64,000 nt of DNA from positions 2,644,969-2,708,968 of the forward strand of contig SSBO01000009.1 in NCBI GenBank assembly GCA_005281725.1, read 5' to 3'. Source of the stretch: Wuchereria bancrofti. Taxonomy: Eukaryota > Nematoda > Chromadorea > Rhabditida > Onchocercidae. Below the pieces are notes generated by a model that was not told where the DNA came from, did no database searches, and worked only from the letters and a program-made list of their open reading frames with translations. This document shows positions 1 to 11,590 of the stretch, piece after piece; the stretch's first letter is position 1, and each line of letters starts with the position of its first letter. A program made the position numbers and the translations under genes.

Positions 1-128
1 AAAATTTTTTTTAGCTATCACAATAATAAATAATGAAATCAATTTGTAATTTTATAAAGACTTTTTTCAATAAATATACAAAATAAATAAACGAACAAAC
101 AAATAAACAAACAAACAAGTAAACAAAC

Positions 129-247
129 CTTGTGTTACAATTGTTGGATTTATTATTCCTATCACAATAATACAATGGCGTGTCATCATTAATCGTTTCT
201 ATATGATTTGGAACATTTTGCGTTGATTCTGATCGATCACAAGACAT
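129..247 (-). CDS. First coding exon of an unidentified gene that leaves the window
   Basis: An ATG at 247-245 opens 39 codons plus two bases and ends at a good 5' splice site (ACAAG|gtttgt, exon edge at 129). Four bases upstream of the ATG is a splice-acceptor-like TTTTATAG, the usual layout for a trans-spliced nematode start. The encoded N-terminus starts MSCDRSESTQNVPN and is polar, rich in Asn, Ser, Asp and Cys, with no signal peptide or recognisable domain. The rest of the gene lies beyond base 1, so no product can be named. The exon has markedly lower AT content than the DNA on either side, which supports coding. The reading past the splice site (a Val/Phe/Leu run) is intron and should be ignored. 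Confidence 0.55.
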
Positions 248-3200
248 TAGCCTATAAAATTTTCAATTAAATTTCATTAGAAAATATTTTCAGGAAAAAA
301 AAGAATGGAAAAATTCACTCGAAAACATTAAAACTTGAAAGAGAACAGAATAAAAAACAAAAAACAAAAATATATATCCAAGATTTTAATTGGTAGAAAC
401 TAAAAATATCCTTACAAATCATTTAGCTCATTTAATATGAATGCTAATCAAATAATTTATTTCTAATTTAAAGTTATAATTAATTTATCTAATATTAACC
501 CTCTTTGATCAAGAATTCCTCGATTTATATTTAATGAAAATGAAAAAAATTCAGCAATTTACAAATGATTTTTATTTTATAATAAATACAAATATCTTCG
601 TAGCAAATTTTTTAAAGTAAAAAGTGTAAAATTTTAATTTTTTTTCTCTTACTTGAAAAATTGATGCAACAATTGTTTGGAATTTATATTGTGCTTTTCT
701 TTTCTTTTTTTTTTTTTGTTTTGTTTTGTTTGTTTTATTGTAGATAACAATTAGTATGAACGGAAATCAAAGACCTGATCAGGAATTTTCTGATGCAAAT
801 GAAAAGTGAAAAAGAAAATTCGCATTTTTTTTCATATTTCTTGATTGATTCTTAAATTTTCAGGGATGAATCACTTGAAACCATCATTTAAATGTTCTAA
901 TACGAAGTCTTTTTTAATGTTGAAAAAAAGAGAAAACGTCGTTTTCAGCCTTCAATTTTTCTTTTTTTTTTTGAAATTGGATTTTTTTTTTTCTTAAAAT
1001 AGTCAAATGTTAGTAATATGAAAGAATTAGTGAGCTATAAGATTATAAATGAAGTAATAAATTTATGACATTTGGCTTCCTAAAATTAAACTTACAGATT
1101 TGCAAAATTGACATAATTCAATGCAGTTATAGATTTAATTTCATAGAAATTGATTAATTGATTGATTGATTGCAAAATATATTTTAAAAAAAAATGATAT
1201 AATCAATATGATCAATGTTCCTTTAAATGTAATAATTTGAATCATAATATCGACGATATTGTAATTTAGACTATCACATTCAGATATTATGATTATGATT
1301 CAGATTTTGACATCTTATATTTTTAAAACATTTTTAATGTTTTTTTTTTAATTGAAATGTCATTTAACAGATCTTTTCATACACTTATTGTTGTGTCTAA
1401 GCATCAAAAAAAAAAAAACATTCAAAATTAGCATTTTCATTTCGCAGTAAATTTTTATTAGCAGAAAAGATATTACGAAATTTAATTATTAGTTACAACG
1501 TTATTTCTCGTTGTTATTTGCATCGAACGCTTCTCTCAATGAATAAGAAATATTGTGATTGATAAATTTAATTTTGAAATAAATTTTAAAATTTAACCTA
1601 TATTAAATTAAATATGAGATATGTTTATTAAAATCGTATTAATTTCATTATTATAAACTATGAATTCAATCTTTGCTTTTTTTTTTTTTGCTCTAATAGT
1701 AACTCACAGCAATGATTGTATATGAAGTTGGAAACAAAAAAACTGACAATAAAAATTCTACATACATTTGATAATTGATTAAATGAAATTCAAGAATGAT
1801 ATGATAAAATCATGCCAATTCTGACAAAAAAAAAAAATTGAACGAAATATGTTAGATTTAAAACTATTCGATGGTTTTGCTGCAATCATGAAATAAATTC
1901 CATTCTAGTGGGTCTGTTGAAACATTAAAAAAAAATTTTGAACATTAAAGATCATACGGTTCCTTAGGCGCTAATTGCAAAATATTCATAAATAAATGAT
2001 CAGAAATGTATTTTTCATGCATCTTTTTTGTTTCGCATTAGTGAAAAGAATAAATAAATAGAAAAAATTCATGAGACAGTTTTTGTAATAAATATTAGGC
2101 GCAAAAAAATTTGTATCTAATTTTTCATCCATAATTTCTTCTAGACACTTTTAACTCTCAACAATCATCGATTGATTGATTCAGTAATTCCAATATCAAA
2201 TTAAATCTCATTTCACCGACAACGGCGTTAATAATTAATAAATAACAATGACAACAATTAATAATAATAATAACAAACAATAATAATATTAGTGACAACA
2301 AACTTTATTAATTAAACAAGCAAAATTAAATAGCTCGATTGTTTGAAAAGACATAATAACTCTAAAATCTTTTTATTTTGCCATAATTTTATTGTATTAT
2401 TGTTTTAGTACTACTTCATATGTTATCGATGAAAAATATCCAAAAATGAAAAGTTCAAAGTTCGATGTGATGAAGCTCTTAGCTTATTAATATCTTATGA
2501 CTAATATCCGTGTAAATTAGCTTCGTATCAATAATTACTATAATTGGCTAACAGTGACTGAATTTTATTGTAATCAAATCATATCAGTAGGCATAAGTTA
2601 TGTCAGTTTGTCAAAAAGCTAGATGAAAGAGATAAGCCGAATAATTTTTACCTAATTCAAATAGGTAATGAAATAGTGACTAATTAGTCACTGTTTACTT
2701 TTTCAACTATTTAATTGTCAAAGTTTTATTATAACAGAAATGATTTCTTATCAATGCCATTAGCTTATTTCTAATCTAAACTTAACTTTTGATATAGAAT
2801 TTGAATTTAGAATGAATCAATTCAACTGTCTCTTTTTTTCCAATTTTTTACGATTGATATAACAGAAACGGATAAAAGAAATTTTCAACGTTTTAGTTAC
2901 ATATTGAAAAGTATGTGTATAGTGATTGAATGAAAGAAATCTAATTTTTTATCTTCTGAAGTGACCTTTGACCTACCATTATTATAAGGTAACAAAGAAA
3001 ATGACAATGCATATTTGCATGAACTTTTCAACATTTACCTTCATTCATTCTAAAAGAAACTGATTTTGTGCAAGAAAAATGAAAAAAAAAACTTGATATG
3101 AAATAAATTAAATGAAGACAATTTTTTCCGCCTATTTAATTTTTGATTTTTAACCTTATGAAAAATGATATTCAATACATTTCCCTTCGTTCTTATTTGC

Positions 3201-3685
3201 AAAGAAAAAAAAGACGTAATTCAACAAAATTTCTATTTTTTATTTTATAAATTATTTAAAAATCGTTAATGCTAAAATTGAAAACATGTTTTCTTTTTTA
3301 GAAATTGTAATATGTGAAAATTATGATTTCAATAAAAATTTTAACAAATAAAACATGCAATTAGAGGCAAATGTAAGTTCAACTAAATTTTGAAGTAATT
3401 AGATTTTTAATTCACTAATTCATAAAATGAAATCTGTAATCTTTTTTTAAAAAAAAAAAGATTATCACTTAACATTATTGCTGTTGCATGAGAAAATTTA
3501 CATACTTGCAAAAATCTTTGATGGTATAATTTATTAATAATAAATTGTTAAATTTGCTAATATGTTATTATCAAATTTAATGTTGCAGTAATGGATGAAA
3601 AGTTTGAAAATAACAATAATAAAACAAGGAGAAGTTTAATTTTTCATGAAAAATCAAGTTATGGTAAAATTAAAAATTTTAATTA

Positions 3686-3975
3686 TTATCAGAAGTGATT
3701 AGCTTGATGCTAATATCTTATATATTTCTCACAATGAAGTAAATAATAATCGAAGCCAATTGAAACTGGTATACTGACAAACAATGAATTAAATGTTGTT
3801 TATCAGAAATTCGTTGCTTGGCATTGATATCTTAGATATTTCTTGTAATGAAGTAAATAACCAAAGGTAATTGAAATTGATAACGATAATTGATAAATTA
3901 AGTGGTGGTGATTATCAGGAGTGATTAATTATTTGTATGCATATATATACATATTTTTCGCAATGAAGTATATAG
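3686..3975. repeat. Degenerate tandem repeat, period about 113 bp, three copies
   Basis: Three copies begin with TTATCAG at 3686, 3800 and 3912. Each continues through a diverged TGATATCTTA-like stretch to ATTTCT or TTTTTC and then an AATGAAGTA(A/T)ATA segment. The spacing is 114 and 112 bp. The copies are clearly diverged, so this is an old tandem duplication. No coding potential is seen. Confidence 0.6.
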
Positions 3976-4826
3976 ACAAAATAATTCAAAATTAATAATA
4001 ATAATTAATTTAATAAAAAAAATTAATTTAATAAAAAAGAAAAAAATATGATATCAGCTTGATAATGCTACTAAATCAAATTCTGCATTAACTTTAACAG
4101 TGCTTAAAAATTTTTAATTTACAAAAAGCTTTTAAATTAGCGGATAATTCATTTCCCAAATTAATCTAAAAAAATACATATAATAAAAAGAATTGTTAAA
4201 AATTGTTTAAAAAAATCAAAACTACGATAACGAATATACTTGATAATTCAAATGAATGAAATTATAAATGATTGATAATTTTAGCTGTTAAAACTTTATG
4301 CAAAAGCTTATCATTGTTAAATGAACATGTCTGCAATTTAATAAATCAGTGCAACATTAAAAACAGGTTTTTGCTTATCAAAAGCAGTAATGTCATTATA
4401 ACTTGTTGTTATCAATAAGTTATAATACGATGAATCATCATTTCATCTTATTTGTGCTCATTATTTCTAGTCGAAAAATTGTTCTTTTATTTTACTAATC
4501 TTTTTATAATTGCTGTTAATTTTTTTCTTCTTAATATTATTCATGCTAATAACAGAAGATTAGAATATATATATATTTTTTTTTGAAGCGAATGATAAAA
4601 TAAATGGTGTACTTAAAGGTTGTATTTCAGAATAATTTCTGATAACAGGAACAGCAATGATATGATCATCTTATCTTTTCAATGCCATTTTAAACTCTAT
4701 TAAAACAAATTTTTTTTTAAACAAATATAGAAAAAAATGAAAATTATAAAATAGTGGAAACAGTAGTCTGCACTTACAACAGATTCAAAGTAAATCTAAA
4801 TTATTACGTCATTTATATAGCTTAGC

Positions 4827-4830
<4 letters not shown>

Positions 4831-4901
<71 letters not shown>

Positions 4902-4980
4902 TGATAATAATAATAATAGTAGTAATAATAGTAATAATAATAGTAATAATAATAATAGTAATAATAGTAATAATAATAAT
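4831..4980. repeat. (AAT)n microsatellite
   Basis: About 65 bases of pure ATA/AAT repeat followed by a degenerate tail with interspersed AGT and GAT triplets. Open frames across it read as poly-Tyr/poly-Leu and are artefacts of the repeat. Confidence 0.95.
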
Positions 4981-5730
4981 TGAATATGAAATAGTTGTTT
5001 TCTTTTTCCTTTGAATATGAATTGCTGAAAGAAAAAGTCATTTTAGCTTCGTTTAATTAATTAATAATAAATTTATTAGTTTTTCCTTATAACTTCTTTT
5101 TTTGATTGACTACATGAACTTTTTCTCAACAATGGCTTTAAAATTATAGCAATGGAAATTGCTATAAATGATAAGTTTTAGATTCCTGAATGAATTCCCG
5201 AGAAACTTACAAATCCTCTCAAATGTGAAATTGCATAAATGACCGAAAAATATGAAAGTAATAGAAATAGCGCCAATATTTCCAAAAAAAAAAAAAAAAA
5301 AATGTATCATACTATTTGCAATGTTAAATTTTTGTTAAATTTTGTAAAAAATAAGTAATTTTTAGTTATATTTTGTACAGTAAAAGTTTAAAAGAAAATG
5401 TTTTTCAATGATTTTAGAAGAAATTATACACTAAGATGAATAATTGAATTTGAACGAATTGAATTCTTTTCCTTCCAAAGACAAATTATTGAGCTTTTGA
5501 CGATCGAAGTTAAAACTAATGACTAAATTTTTAACAAAATTCATTGAAATTGATAAAAGTGTGAAATAAAATGATCAGAGTTCTTATAAAAATTTCTGTA
5601 GAATGGAAAAGTTATGCATATTTTTCCACCATTACTGTTTGTGAATCATTCATTGAAACTAATAAGATGAAAAATTATAGGGAGCATAGGTCAACCTTTA
5701 ACATCATTATGATCTTTTAGCTTTAACAAT

Positions 5731-5824
5731 TTGCGCAGTGCATAAAAAAATTCAAATGAAAATGAAATACTGAAAATTGTCATTAGGAAGAGATTTTCCT
5801 TCAGAAGATAAAAGCACTGCGCAA
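5731..5824. repeat. Short inverted repeat (11-bp exact arms)
   Basis: The left arm TTGCGCAGTGC (5731-5741) and right arm GCACTGCGCAA (5814-5824) are exact reverse complements, with ACAA and TTGT extending the match outside. The spacer of about 72 bp is AT-rich. The arms are GC-rich relative to their surroundings. Confidence 0.5.
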
Positions 5825-8800
5825 TTGTCCGAGCACTGATTGGGTAGAAATGAAATCATTAATTGTTCTCAAGCATTCCATCACTTTTTTAACTAAAATT
5901 ATCTTTTATCTAAATAGTTAAATATTTATTCCTTCCCTAGGATTTAAATATTCTTAAAGTTTGACGATTAAAATCTTTTAAATTCCACTTCCAATTAGGA
6001 AATTTTTATGATTATAAGAAATATTTCAGTTCAGAGAAATCAAAAAAAAGGCGAAAAATAAATAAAGAAAGAAAGAAATTACCTTGAATATTTGATTTCT
6101 CCAAGTATTTCCTTCGTCATCCAAAACAATAGTTCCAATTGATCGTTCCAATTTCAAATAAATGTGACTGAAATTGAAATTTTCGGTTGAATGGAAGGAA
6201 GCAAATAAATTTATTTCATATTTAACCGCTAAACAAATTGAAAATGTAAAACTTTTGGTGTAAAAATCAAAATATTTGAATTCGTATGCTTCAAATCTGT
6301 TATCGATTAAAATATTGATCTGTCATTGCGCTAAATGACAATGTAAACAATTTCAACTATCATGAATTAAATTATTTTCCAAAACGATGCTAATAAAAAA
6401 TTACAAAGTGGAAATATTTTTAATACGAATCGATAGCAGATCGGTAATATAATGTATTAGAAAATACACATTAATTATTTGCAATTAAATTCAAGTAATA
6501 AATTTAATTTTGAATAATTTGAAAAAGTTGAATAAACAAAAATATAATGTCATAATTAAATTAATAACAATCTAAGAGAAATTTTCAACTATAACAAAAA
6601 GAGTTATTTTCTATGATACTATCATATTGCATTAATAATTCATATTTGATAGATTATTTGTAAAAAATGTACAATTTAATAATTCAAACATTGAAAGATA
6701 GAAAGAAAGGGTAATATGAAGTTTTAAAATAATTTAAGAAGTTTTGATAAACAGCAACCTTATCTATCATTTCTTTCCTTTGCTCTCTCTTATCAGCAAG
6801 CTTTTTAACAATGCTTCCTCTTTTTATTTGAAATAAAAAGTTTTTACAAAAGAGGGACTATTTCATCTTGTTTGAAGCATTTAATTATGTAAAAAGTGAC
6901 CACTGGCTATTTTGGTTTTATTAGTAACACTTATTGCACTTAGTATTTCATTCGTCTAATTGGGCAAAAAAAAAGTGAAATATTAAATATTAGCTATTTA
7001 AATATTAAAGGATGATTAATTAGATGATTATTGAACTAACATAGTTTTATAAAATTTTTTTTGTTCTTTTTTTATTTTTGATAATATTCCTAAAAACGAT
7101 TGTAATAGACCAGTTGACTGTTTGAAATTAAATTCAACTATTGAATTTGTCAAATCGTAAGCTGGCAGTTAAGTTAGCGAAAACATAATATATGATTAAA
7201 TTGAGAACCTAACAATCTAGGAAAAATTTCGTTTAACAAAAAATTTAATAATATAAGCGAAAGTTCTGTAATGCAAAAAAGAAAAGTTGTTCATATGATT
7301 TATTTCAAACTTTTTTTTTTTTGATCCTTTAGGTAAAATAAAACATTTCTTTCATGAAATTTAGCACAGAATGTAAAATAGGTGAATGAAGAAATGAAGT
7401 TTGATGACATTTCTATGTCATCATTCTTTTTTTTTTCTTTTTTTCGAGAATTAAATGAAAAGTTATTTTTAATATAATCTGTATCAAACCTTAAAAAAAA
7501 TGAAAGCAGATAACACCGTGCTTTACCTTAACCTTACTTAACTTTAATCAATTTATGATAGTTTAAATTCTTTTAAAAGAATAAATACTTGTTTTTTATT
7601 TTGTATATTATTTTTTGCATCTATTAATAGACAAAATATGTAATTTGGACTATTTAGGTAAGAATGAATTATTAAGTATTAAAAATTTTAAATTTAGCAC
7701 AAAGAATGAATTGAAATAAATAATTAATAATATTATGAACAGAAATAATAAGTATGATGCGCTATGTTAAGCAATAACTTAATGCATTGATTCATTTATG
7801 AAAAAAATTTTAATTATATGTTTACTTTACATACTGAAAAGCATTTTTGCTAATAGTTTAATAATTGTAAAAATCTCGTCCACTATTTTATGCATCCCGA
7901 TGATAAAAAAAATTCCGGAAAAGATCAGAACTTTTTTATCAAATCGAAACTTTACGCATGTATATCATCTAATGGAAAGCGTACAAAGTTTAAACATAAG
8001 AAATGATAAGAAATTCTTTTTTCTGATAAGAATTCGTAAACATAAGGGATTCATTTTTTTTTTCTACATTGAAAACAGCATATATTAAATTTGTTAGAAT
8101 AATTTTTGCAAAAATTCGCTTACAAATAAATTAATGTATTCATTTATCTTAGTAAGTAGGAAATTTTAATTCAAAAATTTTGCTCATTTTCATAGCAATT
8201 TAATCTAAAAATGAAAAAAAAAATTGTTGCATCATTTTATTTTTACTTTTCATTATTTTTTTTTGTATTTGTTTGAAAAAAAAAATCAAATGATAATAAA
8301 AATATTCATACAACAAGTTTTTGTTATTTTTTTCCTGCACCAAAAAAAAAAGTCATTTGCTAATAAACAATGTGTCATCATTTTTAATTCATTAAATAGC
8401 AATGCTCATTATATTGTAAATTTATCATATTTGATGTGATTCTTTTTTTTTACAAAATAATATTTATTAAAACTTATCACTTGATAAGTGACATCAGAGT
8501 AAATGACTATTTGCTCATTATTTTAACCAGTAATTTCATTATTTCAATTATTTTCTTCCTTCGCTTTCATTCATTTTCTCTCATCTTCTCTCCCTTTCTC
8601 TCTCTCTCTCCCTCTCTCTCTTTCCCTCTCTTTCAATATTATACGAAATCAATGACAATTATTGAGAGAAATATTTGCGATATAATTTAGACAAAAATGA
8701 AATATTTCGTTAATTAATGTCGTAAATTGCAAGTTTCCCGAAATTTTCTAAACAAATTTTTTTTTGGTTTTCCTTTTCAAAAGAAAAAAAAAGCAATAAA

Positions 8801-9097
8801 TTGATTTTATTAAAGCAATTTAAAATCACATTTATTTAGTTTTGGATTCACTAAATAAAATTAAAGAAAAAACACACACAGACACAACTAGCAAAGAAAA
8901 AAATGTTCCGTTAAAATTTAATAATTTTATTTCTAAGAATTATCGAATAGACTGAGAAATCAAGAAATAAGTATTAAAATTAAATAAGCAACAGGATTAA
9001 ATGGCGAATTTAAACAATGCAAAAAATCAAGCAATCATTTTTGCGTTAATTTAATAATGGTTACAATGTTTTACATTTTGTATGGAAATTGAAACTT

Positions 9098-9325
9098 CTG
9101 GATGGATTCATAGTAATCCAATTACCGGATGAACTCATATTACTTTACTTACTGGATCGATTTATATTACTTCATTTGCCGAATAAGTTCAAATTATTCC
9201 AATCACCAGATGGATTCGCATTACTTCATCTGTCGGATAGATTCATATTACTTCATTTACCGGATGGATTCATATTACTTCATTTACCGGATGGATTCAT
9301 ATTACTTCATTTACCGGATGGATTT
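9098..9325. repeat. 27-bp minisatellite, about eight to nine units
   Basis: Units of the form GGATGGATTCATATTACTTC plus ATTTACC are repeated head to tail. The last three or four copies are nearly identical and the earlier ones are diverged. Because 27 is divisible by three, two plus-strand frames stay open across the array, one reading a LPDGFILLH-type repeat. There is no sign that it is translated. It abuts the GC-rich segment and tRNA to the right. Confidence 0.85.
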
Positions 9326-9362
9326 CTTAATAGTGTCAAACCTTCACATCGTTCTGTTTCAG

Positions 9363-9523
9363 TAGCGTATGGTACAACAAAGGTGTTGGCAAAGTTAGGA
9401 ACGTTCAATTCAAACTCGTACCTGCGACCCTACGAACTGTGAATCATCCGGAAATGCTACTACTGCATGTTGCACGACAGTTTGTAGCAAAAGCGCATGC
9501 CACCTTGAACTGCATGACGAAGC
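9363..9523 (+). other. GC-rich open segment next to the tRNA; exon remnant or SINE body
   Basis: This segment is visibly richer in G+C than anything around it. On the plus strand the frame from 9334 is open to a TGA at 9568-9570, and a strong TTTCAG acceptor-like sequence ends at 9362. The frame reads with ordinary protein-like composition (it includes SVWYNKGVGKVRNV and LLLHVARQFVAKAHATL) but has no early ATG and runs into the tRNA. I do not recognise it. Seen from the tRNA strand, it sits directly downstream of the tRNA 3' end, where a tRNA-derived SINE body would lie. It may be an exon fragment, a pseudogene piece or part of a composite repeat. Confidence 0.35.
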
Positions 9524-9595
9524 AGGTCCCGGGGAGATTTGAACTCCCGTCGCAGGATTCAAAGTCCTGAGTGCTAACCACTACACCACGGGACC
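9524..9595 (-). tRNA. tRNA-Gln (anticodon TTG)
   Basis: The minus strand folds into an intact 72-nt cloverleaf. The acceptor arms GGTCCCG and CGGGACC pair fully, with discriminator T. The D region is GTGTAGTGGTTAGCAC, the anticodon stem CAGGA/TCCTG encloses loop CTTTGAA (anticodon TTG, reading CAA), and the T arm GGGAG-TTCAAAT-CTCCC contains a good B box. There is no intron. Unusually, no T-run terminator follows at once; the first TTTT is roughly 30 nt downstream on the minus strand, inside the GC-rich neighbouring segment. Confidence 0.93.
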
Positions 9596-10630
9596 GCATG
9601 ATTTAAATTTGCATTATTTCAATAAAATATTACTTTATCAAGTTGTTTATTTTAAAAGTTTGATGCATTGAAGAAAAGATGACCTTTGACATTGTATCTG
9701 ACAGCTGTCAATATCGATCACAATCTTTATGTGATTTGCCGTCAATTTCTGTAACATTTCGAAATCATTTCATTTTGAAAATTTTCGCGTTGAAATGGAC
9801 GATAGCACATCAATTTCTGATTCAACTTAATCTGATTACTAAGTGTAAAAGTTGATTGCAATTTTGATCGTTTTCTGAGGAAAATAAATGAATATTTCGG
9901 ATAGATTCCTGTCTATTTCTTTTTGAATTGAGAGAAATTGTAATTTCCAAAATTGATTTAAATTTTTATATTTAAAATTCTCTTAACTTTTCCGGAAAGG
10001 AACTTGTTATTGAACACTTTCAAAAAGTCATCAATCAGTATCATCAATTTTTGAGGTAGATAACATATATACTGGAAGAACATTTTCGGAATGAACAACA
10101 ATCCGTAGAAAGGAAATCAAAAAAACTCTAAAACATTAAAGTAAATATCTTACTTTCTTTCCTGAAATATGTTATTATTCTCAAGAATTCACGATAATTT
10201 CGAAAGTATTAGATGACAAGTTTCTTTCCGGAAAAGATGAGGAAATTTCAAGTGCAAAATGTAATAATTAAATAATGTTTTCTGTCTCAGAAAATTAAAA
10301 ACCGAATATTGCTGGTTGTAATGTGGAAGTCTCTCATGTCGTAGAATCGTTTGAACTTTTGCGCATTCAATGATTTGCATCAATTTGCTTTAGATGTGTT
10401 TTTGGTACCACAAAGTCATTTTTTTTTTAAGAACAAATCTATTTTAGGTAGAAATAATATGTGTTAAATAAGTCGGAAAGTTATAATTAAGAAGGAATAA
10501 TCAGTGAAGTAATGGAAATTGAAATGAAAATATGAGTTAAACTTGTAAACCTTTTCTCCTTTTTTTTTGAAATCTAATCCTAATTCATTATTAAAATTTC
10601 TAATATTTAAATAATTTCTATACTATTGGA
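9596..10630. other. Intergenic stretch with an imperfect inverted repeat
   Basis: AT-rich DNA between the tRNA and the first LTR. Arms at about 9985-10021 and 10201-10238 are imperfect reverse complements sharing the core TTTTCCGGAAAG and AACTTGT, with a spacer of about 180 bp, possibly a small MITE-like element or a hairpin transcript. The minus-strand open frame over the right arm (10189-10383) has no supporting splice signals or domain. No gene is called. Confidence 0.45.
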
Positions 10631-10635
10631 CATAT

Positions 10636-11153
10636 TGTCGCGAATTTCAATATCGCGAAGCTAAATATATGTTAATACTGCTTAATATAGCAATCCATTA
10701 TAATTTCCTTTGCAATGCATCGCACTCGTTTAGCTGACCTTTGATCTTATAACAATCCTATGCTATGAGCATCCACCATTTAATGTCAATTGTAACCAAC
10801 TATAGTTGCCACCCAGTGTAAGTTCTTTGTGATATCCATGCAATCCTTGCATTGTAACTATTGTCCATTGTAACCTATTGTTCAAGTAACTCCTTATCAT
10901 CTAACTAAGCGATTTCTTCTTTGTAAAAATGTCTGATTATAAACCACTCCCACATCTTAATATATATAATGCATCAGTTTTGTTGGATTTATCAAGATTG
11001 TACGGTTGCTTCTGTTAATAAAGGATTATTCTCTTCCTCTCTTACCCCACATACTTACATCTACATTCAACGAATCTCCCTGCAATCAACAACCTTTCCC
11101 GAAATAATAAATTAACTTAACAATCTACCAAGAGAAATTTTGCTTCCACAACA
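10636..11153 (+). mobile_element. Solo LTR of a retrotransposon, 518 bp
   Basis: The element begins TGTCGCGAATTTC and ends TTCCACAACA (TG...CA). It is flanked on both sides by the 5-bp direct repeat CATAT (10631-10635 and 11154-11158), the signature of integrase-mediated insertion. Inside, in plus orientation, lie a TATA-like AATATATATAATG (about 10960) and an AATAAA signal at 11017-11022, the order expected for U3-R-U5. There is no internal gag-pol and no second LTR nearby, so it is a recombination remnant. Five-base duplications are typical of Pao/BEL and several Gypsy families; the superfamily cannot be settled from the LTR alone. It shares its TGTCGC start with the LTR at 32866. Confidence 0.85.
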
Positions 11154-11583
11154 CATATTAGTATATTATTATTATTTTATATATTATTAGTGACAATTAT
11201 TGCATTCTTTATTTTTTTTAAATTTTAATCTGAGCTATCTTCATTGCAGTGTCTGAAAACTAGCATTTCGAGATATTTGAGATAGTTGATCGATTTGAAA
11301 ATTTATCAAAATAAAAATTCTATTAGATGTTCATTAATTAATAATTTATTTTTTAATTTTTTTTTTTTGAACTTTTTACAAAATAAGAAAGAGATGAAAA
11401 ATATTATTTATTTGCGTATGTATGTTTATGTGTACGGGAAGTATAAAGATTGAAGGAATATTTTACATAAATTGCTCTATTAAATTAAATAGTAAATTAA
11501 TTAATTAATTAATTGTCAAACAAGCACCAATACTGATATTGTTTTAATATTAATTTAATTAATAATAATTATGACAATTAAGT

Positions 11584-11589
11584 TTTATT
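11584..11589 (-). terminator. Poly(A) signal of the Argonaute gene
   Basis: AATAAA on the minus strand begins one base after the TAA stop of the Argonaute (TAA-G-AATAAA), implying a 3'UTR of only a few tens of bases unless a later signal is used. The 11.16-11.58 kb stretch beyond it is AT-rich and otherwise featureless. Confidence 0.5.
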
Positions 11590-11590
11590 C

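Larger units (their letters stand above)
248..9097. other. AT-rich intergenic region, no supported gene
   Basis: About 8.8 kb of strongly AT-rich DNA with many homopolymer A and T runs. Short open frames exist but have no splice structure or recognisable domain. It holds a degenerate ~113-bp tandem repeat (3686-3975), an AAT microsatellite (4831-4980), a short inverted repeat (5731-5824) and a CT-rich tract (about 8575-8635). It presumably contains the promoter of the minus-strand gene starting at 247. Confidence 0.6.

Noticed and set aside
4796..5041. Open frame rich in Tyr/Leu on the minus strand
   Set aside because: It is a translation of the AAT microsatellite; no start context, splice sites or domain.
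7798..8088. 96-codon plus-strand frame with a signal-peptide-like start (MKKILIICLLYILKS)
   Set aside because: It resembles a bacterial-style leader and raised the idea of endosymbiont DNA, but AT-rich sequence often gives such hydrophobic N-termini. There is no recognisable domain, splice signal or neighbouring bacterial gene.
8436..8690. Ser/Pro/Phe-rich frame
   Set aside because: It reads through a CT-rich low-complexity tract.
10055..10070. TGAGGTAG, a let-7-like seed
   Set aside because: Only the first eight bases agree; the rest of the let-7 sequence and a proper precursor hairpin are missing.
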